Source: Scilla litardierei (lineage: Eukaryota; Streptophyta; Magnoliopsida; Asparagales; Asparagaceae). From it: DNA of 64,000 nucleotides. Position 1 is the stretch's first letter; the number at the start of each line of letters is the position of its first letter. This document shows positions 48,239 to 60,117 of the stretch, one piece after another. The stretch lies in the NCBI GenBank assembly GCA_030789695.1, contig CM061142.1, positions 568,035,281 to 568,099,280 of the forward strand. The letters are read 5' to 3'. The translations under genes were made by a program, and so were the position numbers. The notes under the pieces were generated by a model that searched no databases, was not told the origin of the DNA, and saw only the letters and a list, made by a program, of their open reading frames with translations.

Positions 48239-51200
48239 TAGGTTTGCGTAGTCGATCTAGGTACTGCGATTTCATTAAACTTGTTAATGCTTATAAGTAC
48301 TTTTAAATTTTTTAAAGTTATTAGATAATTTTAAAAATGTTTTTGAAGTTCAAAATTCTATGCGATAAATTTTTTGAACATGAAAATTTTTTTAAATGAC
48401 GTTTTAAAATTTATGTAATAATTTTAAATCTTTAAAAGTTTAAAATTATTTTGGATGCCTTAAATTTTTTATATGATAAATTTTTTAAGCATGGAAATTT
48501 TAAAATGATGTTTTTAAATTTATGTGATAAATTTTAAAATTGATTTTAAGGCTTTAAATTTATGCGATAAGTTTAAAATATTTTAGATGTTTAAAAATTG
48601 TATATGATAAATTTTTGAACATGGAAAATTTTTAAAGTAATGTTTTAAATTTATTAGATATTTTTTAAAACTGATTTTAAAAGTTTAAAAATTGTTTATG
48701 CGATAAACTTAGTTTATTTAATTGTTAAATAGATATACACTTTCATTTTATGTTGATAAAATTAGTGTAGCTTTATTTTAATGGCTTGTTAATCTTGTCC
48801 CTTATTTGATAACACAAGACAACCCTTTAGGTTAGCCATTAAAAATGATTAAAATTTATTACTTGAATTTTAATGACATGCTATGTTTTAATAAATCATT
48901 AACAACAATATTAAGACCTAATTCCTGATTAGGATAGTCCTTTAAATGAATTTTCAATTCTAATTGTTATAATTAATTTTCATTAAAGGACTTCGCTTCT
49001 AGCGTTGTTAATAAAATTTATTAAAATCCTAATAACGATTAGGGTAGCACGTGAACCTTATAGTTGATAAGGACTTAATAAAAGTTATTAAACAAATCCT
49101 AAAAATTTTTGAATTTAAGGATTCAACTAGTTGATAGGATTAATTAGTTGTTAATAAAAGCTGTTTAGTCTATGGCATACATACAAAAATGACAAGCTTC
49201 ATTCAATGGACCATGATCCAGTCAATGTGCTTGGCTAAGAGTTCTGGGTCAACCCTTGCTAGTCCAAGGGGTAGTGATCCTGGCTTAGTCAATTCCCTGG
49301 CTGAGTTCCGCTGGACCGCAATGTCGCGAATCATGATTGTATGACACCCAGGACTATATCTAAGTCAAATACGTTAATGATCTTTTTCAAGGTTAGCCGT
49401 AGCCCTCCTTGTTTTAGGGGTTAGCAACTATAGGGCCCGTGTTATAGTTGTTGAGATACACTCAAGCTGTGACATGGCAACCCTGTAGAAACCAACTCCT
49501 TAAATACATAAGATGAAATCTTGACTAACCCTAACCGTCGTCTCGTACCCCGAGCGCTGGCGTAAGTTAAGTCAACGATGTAGTCTGACTAGATGTAGTC
49601 TAAGACCTGACCCAAACCGACGTGTCGTGCATACACCGAGCTGAGGGGCAAGTCAGGCTAGACATGAAAACAAGGGTCCGACTAGACTAGACATTGTGAT
49701 TTGGATGAGCACACTCATGATCACGAATGGCTAGGGGCAAAAATCGATTAAGAGAGTCATATCCGATATGATCGATGAAGAGTCATCTTCCGATCACAGA
49801 GTCAATCAACTTGTTGAGCTACACTCAAGGTTGTTTAGACTCAAGGTGATTGGAACTCTTACCCATTAATTTTAAATCGATTAAATCGTTCGTTATTAAG
49901 CTTTAAAATGTTCGTAAAATTAGTGGGAGGATATAGATAGATAAAAGCCAATCTACCTATATTTAATATTGAACATATGCTAAAACTAGGGCAAGACTAT
50001 GTTTATCGTAGGAATTAAAATATAATATTTTAATAAGTTAATTGGTCAAAAGTTGATTAATTGAATATCAAGTTAAATTGTAATTGATGTAATTAAACTA
50101 TATTCTCATTGACATTAAATGACCTTCTAAAGAACAGACTTAAGAAATATGATTTCATTAAGTTCTGGGTCCAACAAATAAATTAAAGCTTCATGTCACT
50201 CGTCTCTATATGAGGCAGCTTGAACATATAGGACATTCAAAGTATGTTTCTCCCTACAACTTGTCGAGCTACCCTCAAGGTTGTATGGACAAACAATTTT
50301 GATCCGCAAAGTTCGAGAATTCGATTAAACCGTTTGAGTCGAATACGAGTGCATGAGCGGTGCAAGACTATGTATCCCAACCGGATCTTGAGACAAGCAA
50401 CTTCTTGAGCTACACTCAAGATTGCAAAGCTCAAGCGTTTGGATACATAAGTTGCTTGCATAGCTATTTATTTATGTTGATATCTAAATGTGATTTAGAA
50501 AAGGAAGAAGGCACTCCGGAAAGTCAATCGAGTTAAATAGTTTAATTTATCATTAGTAAAGGCATAAGTAGGAGGAAATGAAAATGTGACATATTTTGAT
50601 GTCACGATTTCAGAATAAATTGTTTTACAAAAGCCGTTTAACACATTTTGACGAATGTCGTCACATTGCTTCTGAAGTAATGTTTTGTGTTAAGTAATTT
50701 GTAAATAACTAAATGTATATTAAATGTTGATATATAAATACACAAGATAGTAGCAAACTTATATGGTAAAATTAGACTAGGCCGTATCAAGAGATTAAGC
50801 TTCACAAGTCACATAAAGAGGGGTCTGACCTCTCGTATTATGAAGTCTACGGACACTTGTGAGTCTTAGCCTCTTAAATACAATGGCCGAAACCCATCTG
50901 TGAGACAGTGGGAGAATGAGTTGTCGAACTCAGTCTAGTACATACTGATGTACACGAGTCTAGATTAACCAAAATAAGTTATTCGTATGTTTTATTAAGA
51001 CACGTGTTCATGATGAAACACAAGTCTGATAAAATAAAGAACGAAATGACTAAAGTATTTAAACTGATTCGATTAGATCGAATGGTCAAATACTTAGCTA
51101 AATAAAATCTTGTGTAATTAAAAGAAAATGTGATTTTCTCTCAGATCAAGTCTGTTAACACATCGGTGTGTTAAAAGGTATGAATCACACTTAATTAGAT

Positions 51201-52184
51201 TTAGTGTGATCCATTGTAAGTGACTCTGAGTTAAATCCTCCATCTGGGTTAAGTCCCAGATAGTAATGCCTAGGTTTTAATAATGTTCTATGAGGACATT
51301 ATCAATAATATATTCAATAAATCAATCGTAAGGAAGGTGTAAAAATACTCGAATCTCGTGAGACGAATTGTCGAGTTAGACATCATAACTGATGATGACT
51401 TAGTCAACTTCTAGGATGAAATTCGGAGTAGTAACTCCGATTTAAAACTTGATGCAGGTCCGTGTGCGTAAATAAATTTGAGAATTTAGTTTACGTGCCC
51501 AAGGAAAGCGTTTCCTCACTTTCTGCAAGTAAATCTTTAAGTTGAAAGATTGGTGCAGAAAAGAAAATAGTGAAGTACAATAATGTTGGACGGGAACGGT
51601 TTTCATCCTAATTTCTTTAAAACGGATTATGATGAAACCGGTTTCGCCAACAGATGTGTACAGATCTACTCGGACCAAAGCCGATGTAAAACGCTTAAGT
51701 TGACCATGAAAATTTGCGCATTCACTTATAAGTTCGTTTTTCTAAATATGATTTAGACGAACCAACTTATATGAATTAGCCAGATAGTTTTCAAGGTCAG
51801 TGGGAGCGTATAAATTACATGCGAGACATCAAAGGGATGGATCATTTATTTTGACAAATTTATCAAAAGGCTTGATACTTTATCAGAAATAGATATGAGC
51901 CATTTGAAATGACAAATAACTAATTTAAAATTATTATCGTAAGGTACGATGAACTGGATAAGATCCGGGGAAATAAAATATTATAGATTCCGATAGACCA
52001 AGTGGATTATTTGAATAAGATTCAAAAGGTTGGTCTAACATAAACATAGAAACCCCTTAAGTCTATAGTGTAGACGGTTTTAGCAGATCCACTCACGAAG
52101 GCTCTATCACATGAAGTCGGGAAAACTTATGTGTAAAAACGATATTAGATATCGAGATAAATGGGCCTGAGTGCAAGTGGGAGA
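48239..52184 (+). other. Non-coding interior of the copia-type element with RNase H relic
   Basis: Very AT-rich from 48290 to 49160, then mixed. No frame above about 80 codons is convincing. At 52083-52136 one frame reads ADPLTKALSHEVGKTYV then stop, the end of a copia RNase H. The next bases in other frames resemble the usual MGLS tail. The motif TTGAGCTACACTCAA or close variants recurs near 49450, 49813, 50265 and 50404. The polypurine tract AAGTGGGAGA is at 52175-52184. Confidence 0.65.
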
Positions 52185-54763
52185 TGTAGGAATATGGTGC
52201 CCTCGAGGCCATTTATTCCTGTGTGAATAGCACAAACATCTTGTTCGAAATAACAGTAAGCTGTTTGGTAATAATTTATCTAAGTCATATTGTAATGTAG
52301 TCAACATTAGATATCAACTTAGGTAAAGTCCTGAGACTTTATGCAAGGTCAAACGGGTATCGAGATGAGTATCTCGATCATGGAGAAATGTTTGACCGTC
52401 TGTAGCATAAGTCTAAAATGGTTCGTGGTCGTAGATGTTTCGAGACAAGGATATCGAAAAATCGGATAGACCATTGTGTCTTAGTCTTCACCGTTTAGCG
52501 GTGGCGATGATCTCATGATCGCTTGACTTGGCGAAGTCGAAGACGAGACACAGGTGCTCATTAGAATGAGTTCACTGAACGATCCACTAGAGTTATCATA
52601 TGGTTATATTGACCAATCTGTCAGTGATAACTCTGAGTGATGATAGGATAGTTGGTCTTTTGACTTGAGGTCATTTTGACGGACCTGTGCGTGAACGGTG
52701 CCACTTAGATCAACTGACCTAGCTTCGAGGCAAGGCCTGTCGAAAGGTCTTTTGATTGGGTGTCACTTGAAATGTACGAGGCGAGTAAATGATCAAGAGA
52801 GGATTCGTCTCTCCCGGTCAATGGGAGTTAGTGTCGTAGAGTTAGTTCGGTCTTTAGTAAAAACTCTGCGCAGAGTATGTTGGAAGAGGTCCAACATTTA
52901 TTGACTAAAGATTGATAGAAACTAACCGGAGTCAAGTTATTTGGGTTGACAGTTTGACCGTACCCCAGACTTGATCTACACGACACAATTTAGACGAAGA
53001 GACTATAACTGCGGAAATCATCACGGAAACAGTCAGGGTGGTCCCGACAATACTCATGTCAATGAGTTAACCACATAATGATGATTCCTGAAGCAGGGAC
53101 GGCAACCACTGCTCGTGGTCACTGCCGTATAGGGCTTCGAGCCCAACCTGTTGTAAGGGTCAGGCTGTAGGGTCTCACACAGAGTGCAACGCTTCGTCTA
53201 GTAATAGGTAGAAATTAGTTAGGGAGAATAATTGCATTTTTGATGCAAGGGATGGAATAATTGCATTTGATGTAATATGGTAATTTAAGCTTAGATAGGG
53301 ACTATTTTGCATTTGATGCAAAAGCAATTAAATGTGTATTAAATTGTTTAATACAATATTTAATAAAATAAACGCAAAGAAAAGTTCACGGGTAAGACAG
53401 AAATATTCCGGTCTAGACCCAGGTTCGAACGGCGTCCAAATCGGACGCCAAACATAATAGTTATGGCCAAAACACTGTAAACCCCAAAGCCCATCAGCCC
53501 AAGGGGGCTGATTGAATTAAAGGGCCCAGAAGCCCAAGGCCCGGCCAAATGGCCGGGCAAACTTAAGGACAGCCCGCACGGGCCACGTGGGCACTGGGCC
53601 CACGTGGGCGCGTGCTTTGCACGCGCCCACGTGGGGCGCCAGCGCCCACGCGGGGCGCGTGCCCTGCACGCGCCCGCGGGGCGCGTGCAGGGCACGCGCC
53701 CTTACGGGGCGTGCTGCGTGCGCACGCTGAGGCGCGTGCACTGCACACGCCTCGAGGCGCATGCAGCGCACGGGCCTGGCGCAAGGTGGGCCCCGCACGC
53801 AGCCCTAGGGCTGCGTGCTTCGTGTGACGGCTGCAATTTTGTTTTGGGTGTGTTTGGGCTGATGTTTGAACACTCAATTGGAGGGTCAAACGACCTCCGA
53901 TTGACGAACGGTTTTTTCCTATGCGTTCACCGTTGAACGCTTGTCGTATTGATAGGTTGTATCAATCCTGAAGCTCAACGGTGAGTGAGTTAAAATTCAC
54001 GGAAGTTTGCACTTTGTGAAGTGCAAACTAACTTGATTTTAAATTAACTCAAACTAATAGTCCCACATCGGATTTTGAGAAAAGGGGAGAGTCCGCCGCC
54101 TATATAAATAGGGGTCTCCCCCCTTTCTCAAAACTCGTCCCAAGCTCTAGATCTGAGCGGCTCTCGTAAATGTTGGAGCACGCTCGGATCTAAGCTTAAA
54201 TTAAATATTTCTCTTCTCCCTAAATTTCTGCCTTACTCCTGCGGGCTCTAGCAAAGCCACAAAGGAGTTCGGATTCTGAATCTGAAATCTTGGCGGAGGT
54301 TTCACTCGCGTGAAACTTTCTTCGGCGCGTGGTTGGCTCGGCGGCACGGGGATTGATCGCCTCGGGATGCGGAGCGGTTCGAGGAGCGGTTCGGGGAGCG
54401 GTTCGGGGAGCGGTTCAAGGAGCGGCTCGGCATGGGACGGGAGCAGCTCGGAAGACGGCGCGGAACATCTCGCCTGCTCCAGGGCTGAGATTCCGGGTAT
54501 GTGGTTAAAGTATTTTATTAGCATTAGTTTAGTTTAATCGCAGTAGGCTAGATCCTTCTTGGGATGGTCAGATCCATCCCAAGTCGGCATAGATCTTGGC
54601 ATATGGTCTTGGACCTTAGGGCTAAGTTAAAATTGTTTAACTGCATGTTAATTTAGATTAACTAGTTTTTCTTCCGCTGCAAATGATTTTTGTGTCTATG
54701 TTCCGTCCGACTTAGGACGGGACTAGAGTTTTTGTGCCCTAAGGGACCGCGAATTCCCCTACA
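52185..54763 (+). repeat. 3' LTR of the copia-type element (full-length form)
   Basis: 2579 bp, TGTAGG...CCTACA. Compared with the 5' LTR it has 52805-53957 intact, including a very GC-rich block at 53560-53810. The USE-TATA pair is at 54060-54110. Outside the rearranged part the two LTRs differ at only a few positions by eye, so this is the youngest layer. Confidence 0.93.
53583..53820. repeat. GC-rich hairpin cluster with G-box motifs
   Basis: 53599-53615 and 53619-53635 are perfect 17-base inverted repeats with a TTT loop. 53653-53675 and 53679-53701 are perfect 23-base inverted repeats with a GCG loop. CCACGTGG cores occur near 53583, 53600 and 53628. Overlapping long frames on both strands here (Ala/Arg/Pro-rich) follow composition and are not genes. 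Confidence 0.9.
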
Positions 54764-55917
54764 CAATTATCATGGCATGTCAAGAGTAGCCAAGCTACTA
54801 ACAATCTCAATCTTCTCACTAGTCACGTTTCAAGTTATTTGTAGATGTTTACGCCTTACAGCTGAACTATTGGACATTCACACTGAGTGGCCGCTTAACA
54901 CTACCCCAGAACCCATCGTTTATGCGTTACAACTGAAGTTGCTGGTCGGGCAGACTCCCAGTTGAATGGCCGCTTAACCCTTACCCCTCCCACATGTAAA
55001 CGAGCCAGGGTCCCTGTACACGATGCTCCGTAAATGAGCTAGGGTTACCCCGCACAAGAGCTCGTTTTCTGGTTCACAATCCATAAGTACTTTTGGCGTA
55101 GGGTTGTGCTCGCTAGAAGCAGGTGCCTAGCCTCAATCAATTCACTAGGTGTAGCGTGTGCTACGCAATCATGGGAACATTTGTTACATGCAATGTCATG
55201 GCAATAAACAGTTAATTTTGCGTACCGATAATCGAATTTAAACATGACATACAGTATGAATGCAACATGATAAAAATGATGGATCTAGCTTCTTTGTCAA
55301 GCTAGATCAAGGGGCGTCGAGGCAACTATCATTTCATTGCCTAGTCTCTTTTACGCCTACAACAAGCAAATGGCCTAAAGCATGGCCTAAAACCCTAAGT
55401 GGCAAGTTTCACTTGCCTAGCACCGAGGATGACGATCGACGGTAAAACGTCTCACAACTCTATTCTACGGAATGGGATCGCTGCCATGGCAAATCAATAT
55501 TAGAATAACATCCAACCTAGTTTTATTAGGGTTTAACAAAAATCACAAAGCGGGTTATGAGAATATTAAAGGATCGATTCACTACTGTATTGGAGCAGAA
55601 GAACGATGCTGAGCAAGCACGACAACGGAAGAACGATCTGGAGAACTACGGCTCAGATCTGGAAATGGGGAGAAAATCTGGAGAAATGGGATATTGGGGG
55701 TTTAGGGAGTTGGCCGACGGCCTAGAGGAGATGGCTGACGCAAATGGAGAGGGTGAGGGCTCCGTGAATGAAGGAGAAGGGCTAGGGGAAGGTTGGAAAA
55801 GATCAGAGGTCAAGGGGAAAGAAAAATGGCCAAGAGAAGAGAAAGAAGAAAAGAAAACAATTGTGGGTTTAAATAGAAAATCGTGCGGCCGCTGGGCAAA
55901 CCCTAGGTTTACGGGGT

Positions 55918-56335
55918 CAATTAGTCGGTCAAAGAAGAGTGGTTAACCGACTAGTTCGAGAACTAGTCGGTCGGTCGACCAACTGTGACCGACTAAAATC
56001 AAACAGTAACTCAGGTCGATAAAATGGTCAATGAATTAGTCGGTTAAAGAACAATGGCTGACCGACTAGTTTGCAACCTAGTCGGTCGATGGTTGTTCTT
56101 AGACCGACTAACGATAAACAGTAACTTCGGTAAAATTAATCGAAGGAACTAGTCGGTCTGAGAGCAAGTTCTGTCCGACTAGTTTCACATCTAGTCGGTC
56201 GGTGGTTGTTCTTAGACCGACTAAGAGTAAGCAGTAACTTCTAAATTATTGATTTAATGAACTAGTCGGTTTGAGAAGAGTTCCTGACCGACTAGATTGG
56301 AATCTAGTCGGTTGGTTCCCCTTCTTAAACCAACT
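55918..56335. repeat. Dyad repeat block in C LTR (ACCGACTAG / CTAGTCGGT)
   Basis: Four diverged units of about 115 bases. Each has CTAGTCGGT on one side and ACCGACTAG on the other, so the unit can fold. The same block is in the 5' LTR at 63189-63479. It lies between the TATA motif (55868-55875) and the LTR start (56608) in element sense, that is in U3. Confidence 0.8.
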
Positions 56336-56608
56336 AAAGTGCACAAAAGAGTTCCGAATTGAAGCGCGAAGCTTCGGGAAGATTTCTATAGCTTCTAAGA
56401 TCACTCTAACTCTAAAATATGAGTGATTTGAAGTTCGTCATGAGTGACTTACTCCAAGATCAACGATTTAAGGAAGAAGCTAGAAAATCACAACGAAACG
56501 AACGAAAACGAAAGCGACGGAGACAGAAACCACACATAAGGAGAAAATCCACCAAAACATATATATATAATATAGATAATCCAAAAACATGAAAAACCAG
56601 TCGTTACA

Positions 56609-56624
56609 TCCTCCCCAACTTAAG
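56609..56624 (-). other. Polypurine tract of element C
   Basis: Minus-strand CTTAAGTTGGGGAGGA immediately before the LTR start TGTAACGACTGG. The same tract, slightly changed, precedes the LTRs of B and D. Confidence 0.85.
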
Positions 56625-56654
56625 AAAAATTCTGTCCTCGGAATTTCCCAACAC

Positions 56655-59600
56655 TCACGTGTCCGGGAACAAAAGTGGGTAGCGCTCTCTCATTTCATCC
56701 TCTCTCTCCCAAGTAGATTCTTCTGGCGAGCCGTGTCTCCACATCACCCTCACAAGATTGACAACCTTGTTTCGGAGTGACTTCTAACGCCTGTCCAGAA
56801 TCTGCACTGGCTACTGGTCATACGTCATATCAGGGCGAACAGTGATCTCCGATAAATCCCCAGCATGAGATGGATCGCTGATGTATCGATGAAGCTGCGA
56901 CACATGGAAAACATTGTGAACTCCTTCCAAAGATGGCGGCAAGGCCAAGCGGTAGGCTACCTCGCCAACTCTCTCCAGAACGTCAAACGGTCCAATGTAT
57001 CATGGGCTCAACTTCCATCGCTTCCCAAAGCGAATCACACCACGATTCGGGGAAATCTTCAAGAACACATGGTCGCCTGGCTGAAACTCCAAAGGACGGC
57101 GTTTAGCATCCGCCCAATGCTTAAAACGGTCCTGAACAATCCTCAACCTCTCCCGAATGTTCCTGAAAACATCCACAGCCTCCACAATCATCTCAGGTCC
57201 CAACAGCTCCCGATCACCAATGTCATCCCAACTCAATGGCGATCGACATTTCCTCCCATAAAGCGCGGCGAAAGGCGCCATGCCAATACTCGCCTGGAAG
57301 CTGTTGTTGTAAGAGAACTCCACCAGATGTAGATGGTCGTCCCACGAACCCTTGAAATCCAACATGCACGCCCTCAGCATGTCCTCCAAGATCTGAATCG
57401 TCCTCTCGGACTGGCCATCCGTCTGCGGATGGTACGCCGTGCTGAAATTCAGACGCGTACCCAAACTCTTCTGCAAACTCTGCCAGAACTGAGATGTGAA
57501 CCTCGTGTCTCTGTCCGACACGATACTCACAGGGACTCCGTGAAGTCGTACGATCTCCTACACGATTTACGTTACATCACTATCTAAACTAGGAAAAGGA
57601 AATAGAAACGAAGAGTAAAAGAAGTTACCTCCATGTATCTCCTCGCTAGCACCTCAGTGGACTGTCCTACTCGGAATGGAATAAAGTGCGCGGATTTGGT
57701 CAATCGGTCTACGATCACCCAAATCGCGTCATTCTGCTTCGAACTCCGAGGTAGTCCAGTCACGAAATCCATAGTGATGTGTTGCCACTTCCACTCCGGA
57801 ATCGGAAGCGGTTGTAGCAACCCTGCCGTACGCTGATGCTCCGCCTTTACCTACTGGCAAACCAAGCACTTGGCCACACTCCTCTTCATACCATGCCACC
57901 AAAAATTCAGACGAAGATCCTTGTACATCTTGGTGCCACCAGGATGCACGGAATACGGCGAACTGTGTGCCTCCACCAATAACTCCTCCATGATATCCCC
58001 AGCTGGCACACACAACCTGGCTCCATATCTCAGCGAGCCATCCTCATGAATCAAAAAGTCAGTCCGCAGACCGGCTTCTACCTGCTCCCGAATCTTCACC
58101 AGCTTCGGATCTCCAGCCTGGCCAGCCTTGATCCTATCCACAATCGACGGATGAATCTGCATACTCATCAACGAAGAGGCCTCTCCAGGAAGAACAATCT
58201 CCACACCAGACTCGCAAAAATCCTGCTGCAATATCCACTACGAGGTCAAAATCATCACCGCTGGAAGCCTACTCAGCGCATCCGGGACCACATTCACCTT
58301 GCCAGGGTGAAACTGCAAATCAATCTCATAATCCGCCATGAGCTCCAACCATCGACGCTGTCACATGTTGAGCTCCTTCTGAGTAAAAATATACTTCAAG
58401 CTTTTGTGATCGGTGAAGATCTTCACTTTCTCACTCAGCAGGAAGTGCCTCCAAATCTTGAGCGCAAACACGACATCAGCCAACTCCAAGTCGTGCGTCG
58501 GGTAATTCTTCTCATGAGTCTTGAGCTGATGCGAAGCATACGCCACAACATGCCCGTGCTGATGCAACACACAACCGAGACCCTTGCCAGAAGCATCGCA
58601 AAAGACCTCAAATCCTCCGCTGAGATCAGGCACAACAAGAATAGGGGCAGTCGTCAATCTCTCCCTCAGAACACCGAAGGCATTCTCACAATCACCCGCC
58701 CAAACAAAAGGTACATCCTTCCGCGTCAATCTAGTCATCGGCTCAGCAATACGGGAAAAGTCCTTAATGAAGCGCCGATAGTAACCAGCAAGCCCAAGGA
58801 AACTCTGGATCTCAGATGCTGACTACGGAACATGCCACTCTCTGATGGCCTTAATCTTCTCGGGATCCACTGAAATACCATCTCCAGTCACCACATGCCC
58901 GAGAAAAGCAACTCTGTCCAGCCAAAAATCTCACTTCGAAAACTTAGCATACAACCGATGCTTCCTCAAAATCTCCAACACCGTCCTCAAGTGCGAGGCA
59001 TGCTCCTCCTCTGACTTTGAATAGATCAGAATGTCGTCAATAAAGATAACGACAAACTTATCTAAAAAGTCATAGAAGATCAGATTCATCAGATTCATGA
59101 AAACTGCGGGTGCATTGGTTACACCGAAGGGCATAACCACAAACTCGTAGTGTCCATACTTCGTCCTGAACGCTGTCTTCGGAACATCTTCCTTCTTCAC
59201 CTTCAGCTGTTGATAACCACTCCTCAGATCCAACTTCGAAAACACCCTCGAACCTCCAAGCTGATCAAAAATATCATCGATGCGAGGCAACGGGTATTTA
59301 TTCTTGATGGTCACCGCATTCAGCTCCCTGTAGTCCACGCACATGCGACGCGAACCATCCTTCTTCTTCACCAGCAGCACCGGTGCTCCCCACGGAGACA
59401 CACTAGGATTGATATAACCCTTCTGCAAAAGCTCATCCAGCTGCTTCCGTAATTCCTCCAACTCTACGGGTGACATACGATAGGGCGCCTTCGAAATCGG
59501 CTGCGCTCCCGGAATAAGATCAATCGAAAATTCGAGAGCTCGATCGGGTGGCAATCCAGACATCTCCTCGGGGAAGACGTCATCGAAGTCCCGCACAACC

Positions 59601-60050
59601 GCTGGCCTCTCCAGCTCCATCTGCATAGCCACAAACTCCACCGACCTGGCCCGAAATCTGACAGGACCAAGCGAACTGCTACTCCGGCTGAACTCGAATA
59701 CTGGATGTCTGGGGATCTCGAACACCACCTTCTTCCTCCGACAGTCGATCGTAGCATAGAAGCTCGCAAGCCAATCCATCCCAAGGACTGCATCATAGTT
59801 GATGATATCGTGGACAATGAAATCAGCGTAAAGCTCATGTCCACAGACCACTAACGGGCAAGAATTGCAACCACGATGCACCGAGACCACGCCATTTCCT
59901 GTAATGATATTCCAACTCTTGGAAAGAGGGGACGTCGATAAGGAATTCTTCTCCACGAAGCTCCGAGAAATAATGCACATCGATGCACCAGAGTCAAAGA
60001 GAACTCACGCAGGAAATGTGCAAACCAGAACCACACCTACAACAGTCTAA
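56655..60050 (-). pseudogene. Element C pol: protease, RT, RNase H, integrase, chromodomain
   Basis: The protease has [13 protein letters not shown] (triad at 59987-59995), with a TGA just upstream at 60005-60007. The RT has [51 protein letters not shown] and catalytic FIDDILIYS, then a stop at 58931. RNase H follows with [17 protein letters not shown] and [13 protein letters not shown]. The integrase has [23 protein letters not shown] and [13 protein letters not shown], an intact DDE set. The C-terminal chromodomain, ILDRR to EESTWEREDEMRERYP, places it with Tekay-like chromoviruses. Stops also occur near 58362, 58240, 57854, 57000, 56820 and 56790. A possible intron is at 57558-57628. Ends at 56655. 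Confidence 0.92.
57558..57628 (-). other. Candidate 71-nt intron in element C integrase
   Basis: Minus-strand exon ends TACATGGAG, then GTAACTTC...GTGTAG, then GAGATCGTACGACTTCAC. Removing the segment joins RRYME to [11 protein letters not shown] in phase 0, which matches the family's continuous integrase core. The segment itself has stops. It could instead be a small insertion. Confidence 0.55.
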
Positions 60051-60117
60051 CAATCAAGCCCTAGTCTAGCAAACAATCATGTACAAGCAAACAACATAAT
60101 CTAACAAACAAAACTAA

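Larger units (their letters stand above)
45897..54763 (+). mobile_element. Degenerate copia-type LTR element with unequal LTRs
   Basis: Starts TGTAGG and ends CCTACA. Target duplication caatt is at 45892-45896 and 54764-54768. The uninterrupted sister LTR (about 62030) gives the empty site gaacaattatcatgg. LTRs are 45897-47534 (1638 bp) and 52185-54763 (2579 bp). A TGGTATCAGAGC primer-binding site follows the 5' LTR, and AAGTGGGAGA precedes the 3' LTR. The 4.65 kb interior has no long frame. A terminal RNase H relic (52083-52136) points to the copia superfamily. It needs proteins from elsewhere. Confidence 0.92.
45280..56608 (-). repeat. 3' LTR of element C, interrupted by a copia-type element
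   Basis: The LTR pieces 45280-45896 and 54769-56608 join into one 2.45 kb LTR (the caatt at 54764-54768 is the duplicated target) and match 61421 onward. The right piece carries a minus-strand TATTTAAA at 55868-55875 and the dyad-repeat block at 55918-56335. Plus-strand ends are TGTCACGCCCC and GTCGTTACA. Confidence 0.92.

Noticed and set aside
53583..53820. Hairpin cluster as a microRNA precursor
   Set aside because: The stems are short with 3-base loops and extreme GC content, and they are unlike plant pre-miRNA folds.
53360..53936. Several 70-111-residue Ala/Arg/Pro-rich frames on both strands
   Set aside because: They are produced by the GC-rich hairpin cluster in U3 and overlap in four frames.
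55557..55946. 129-residue plus frame in the C LTR, also at 62826-63146
   Set aside because: It is antisense to the element, Glu/Gly/Lys-rich, and lies in LTR sequence with frame differences between the two copies.
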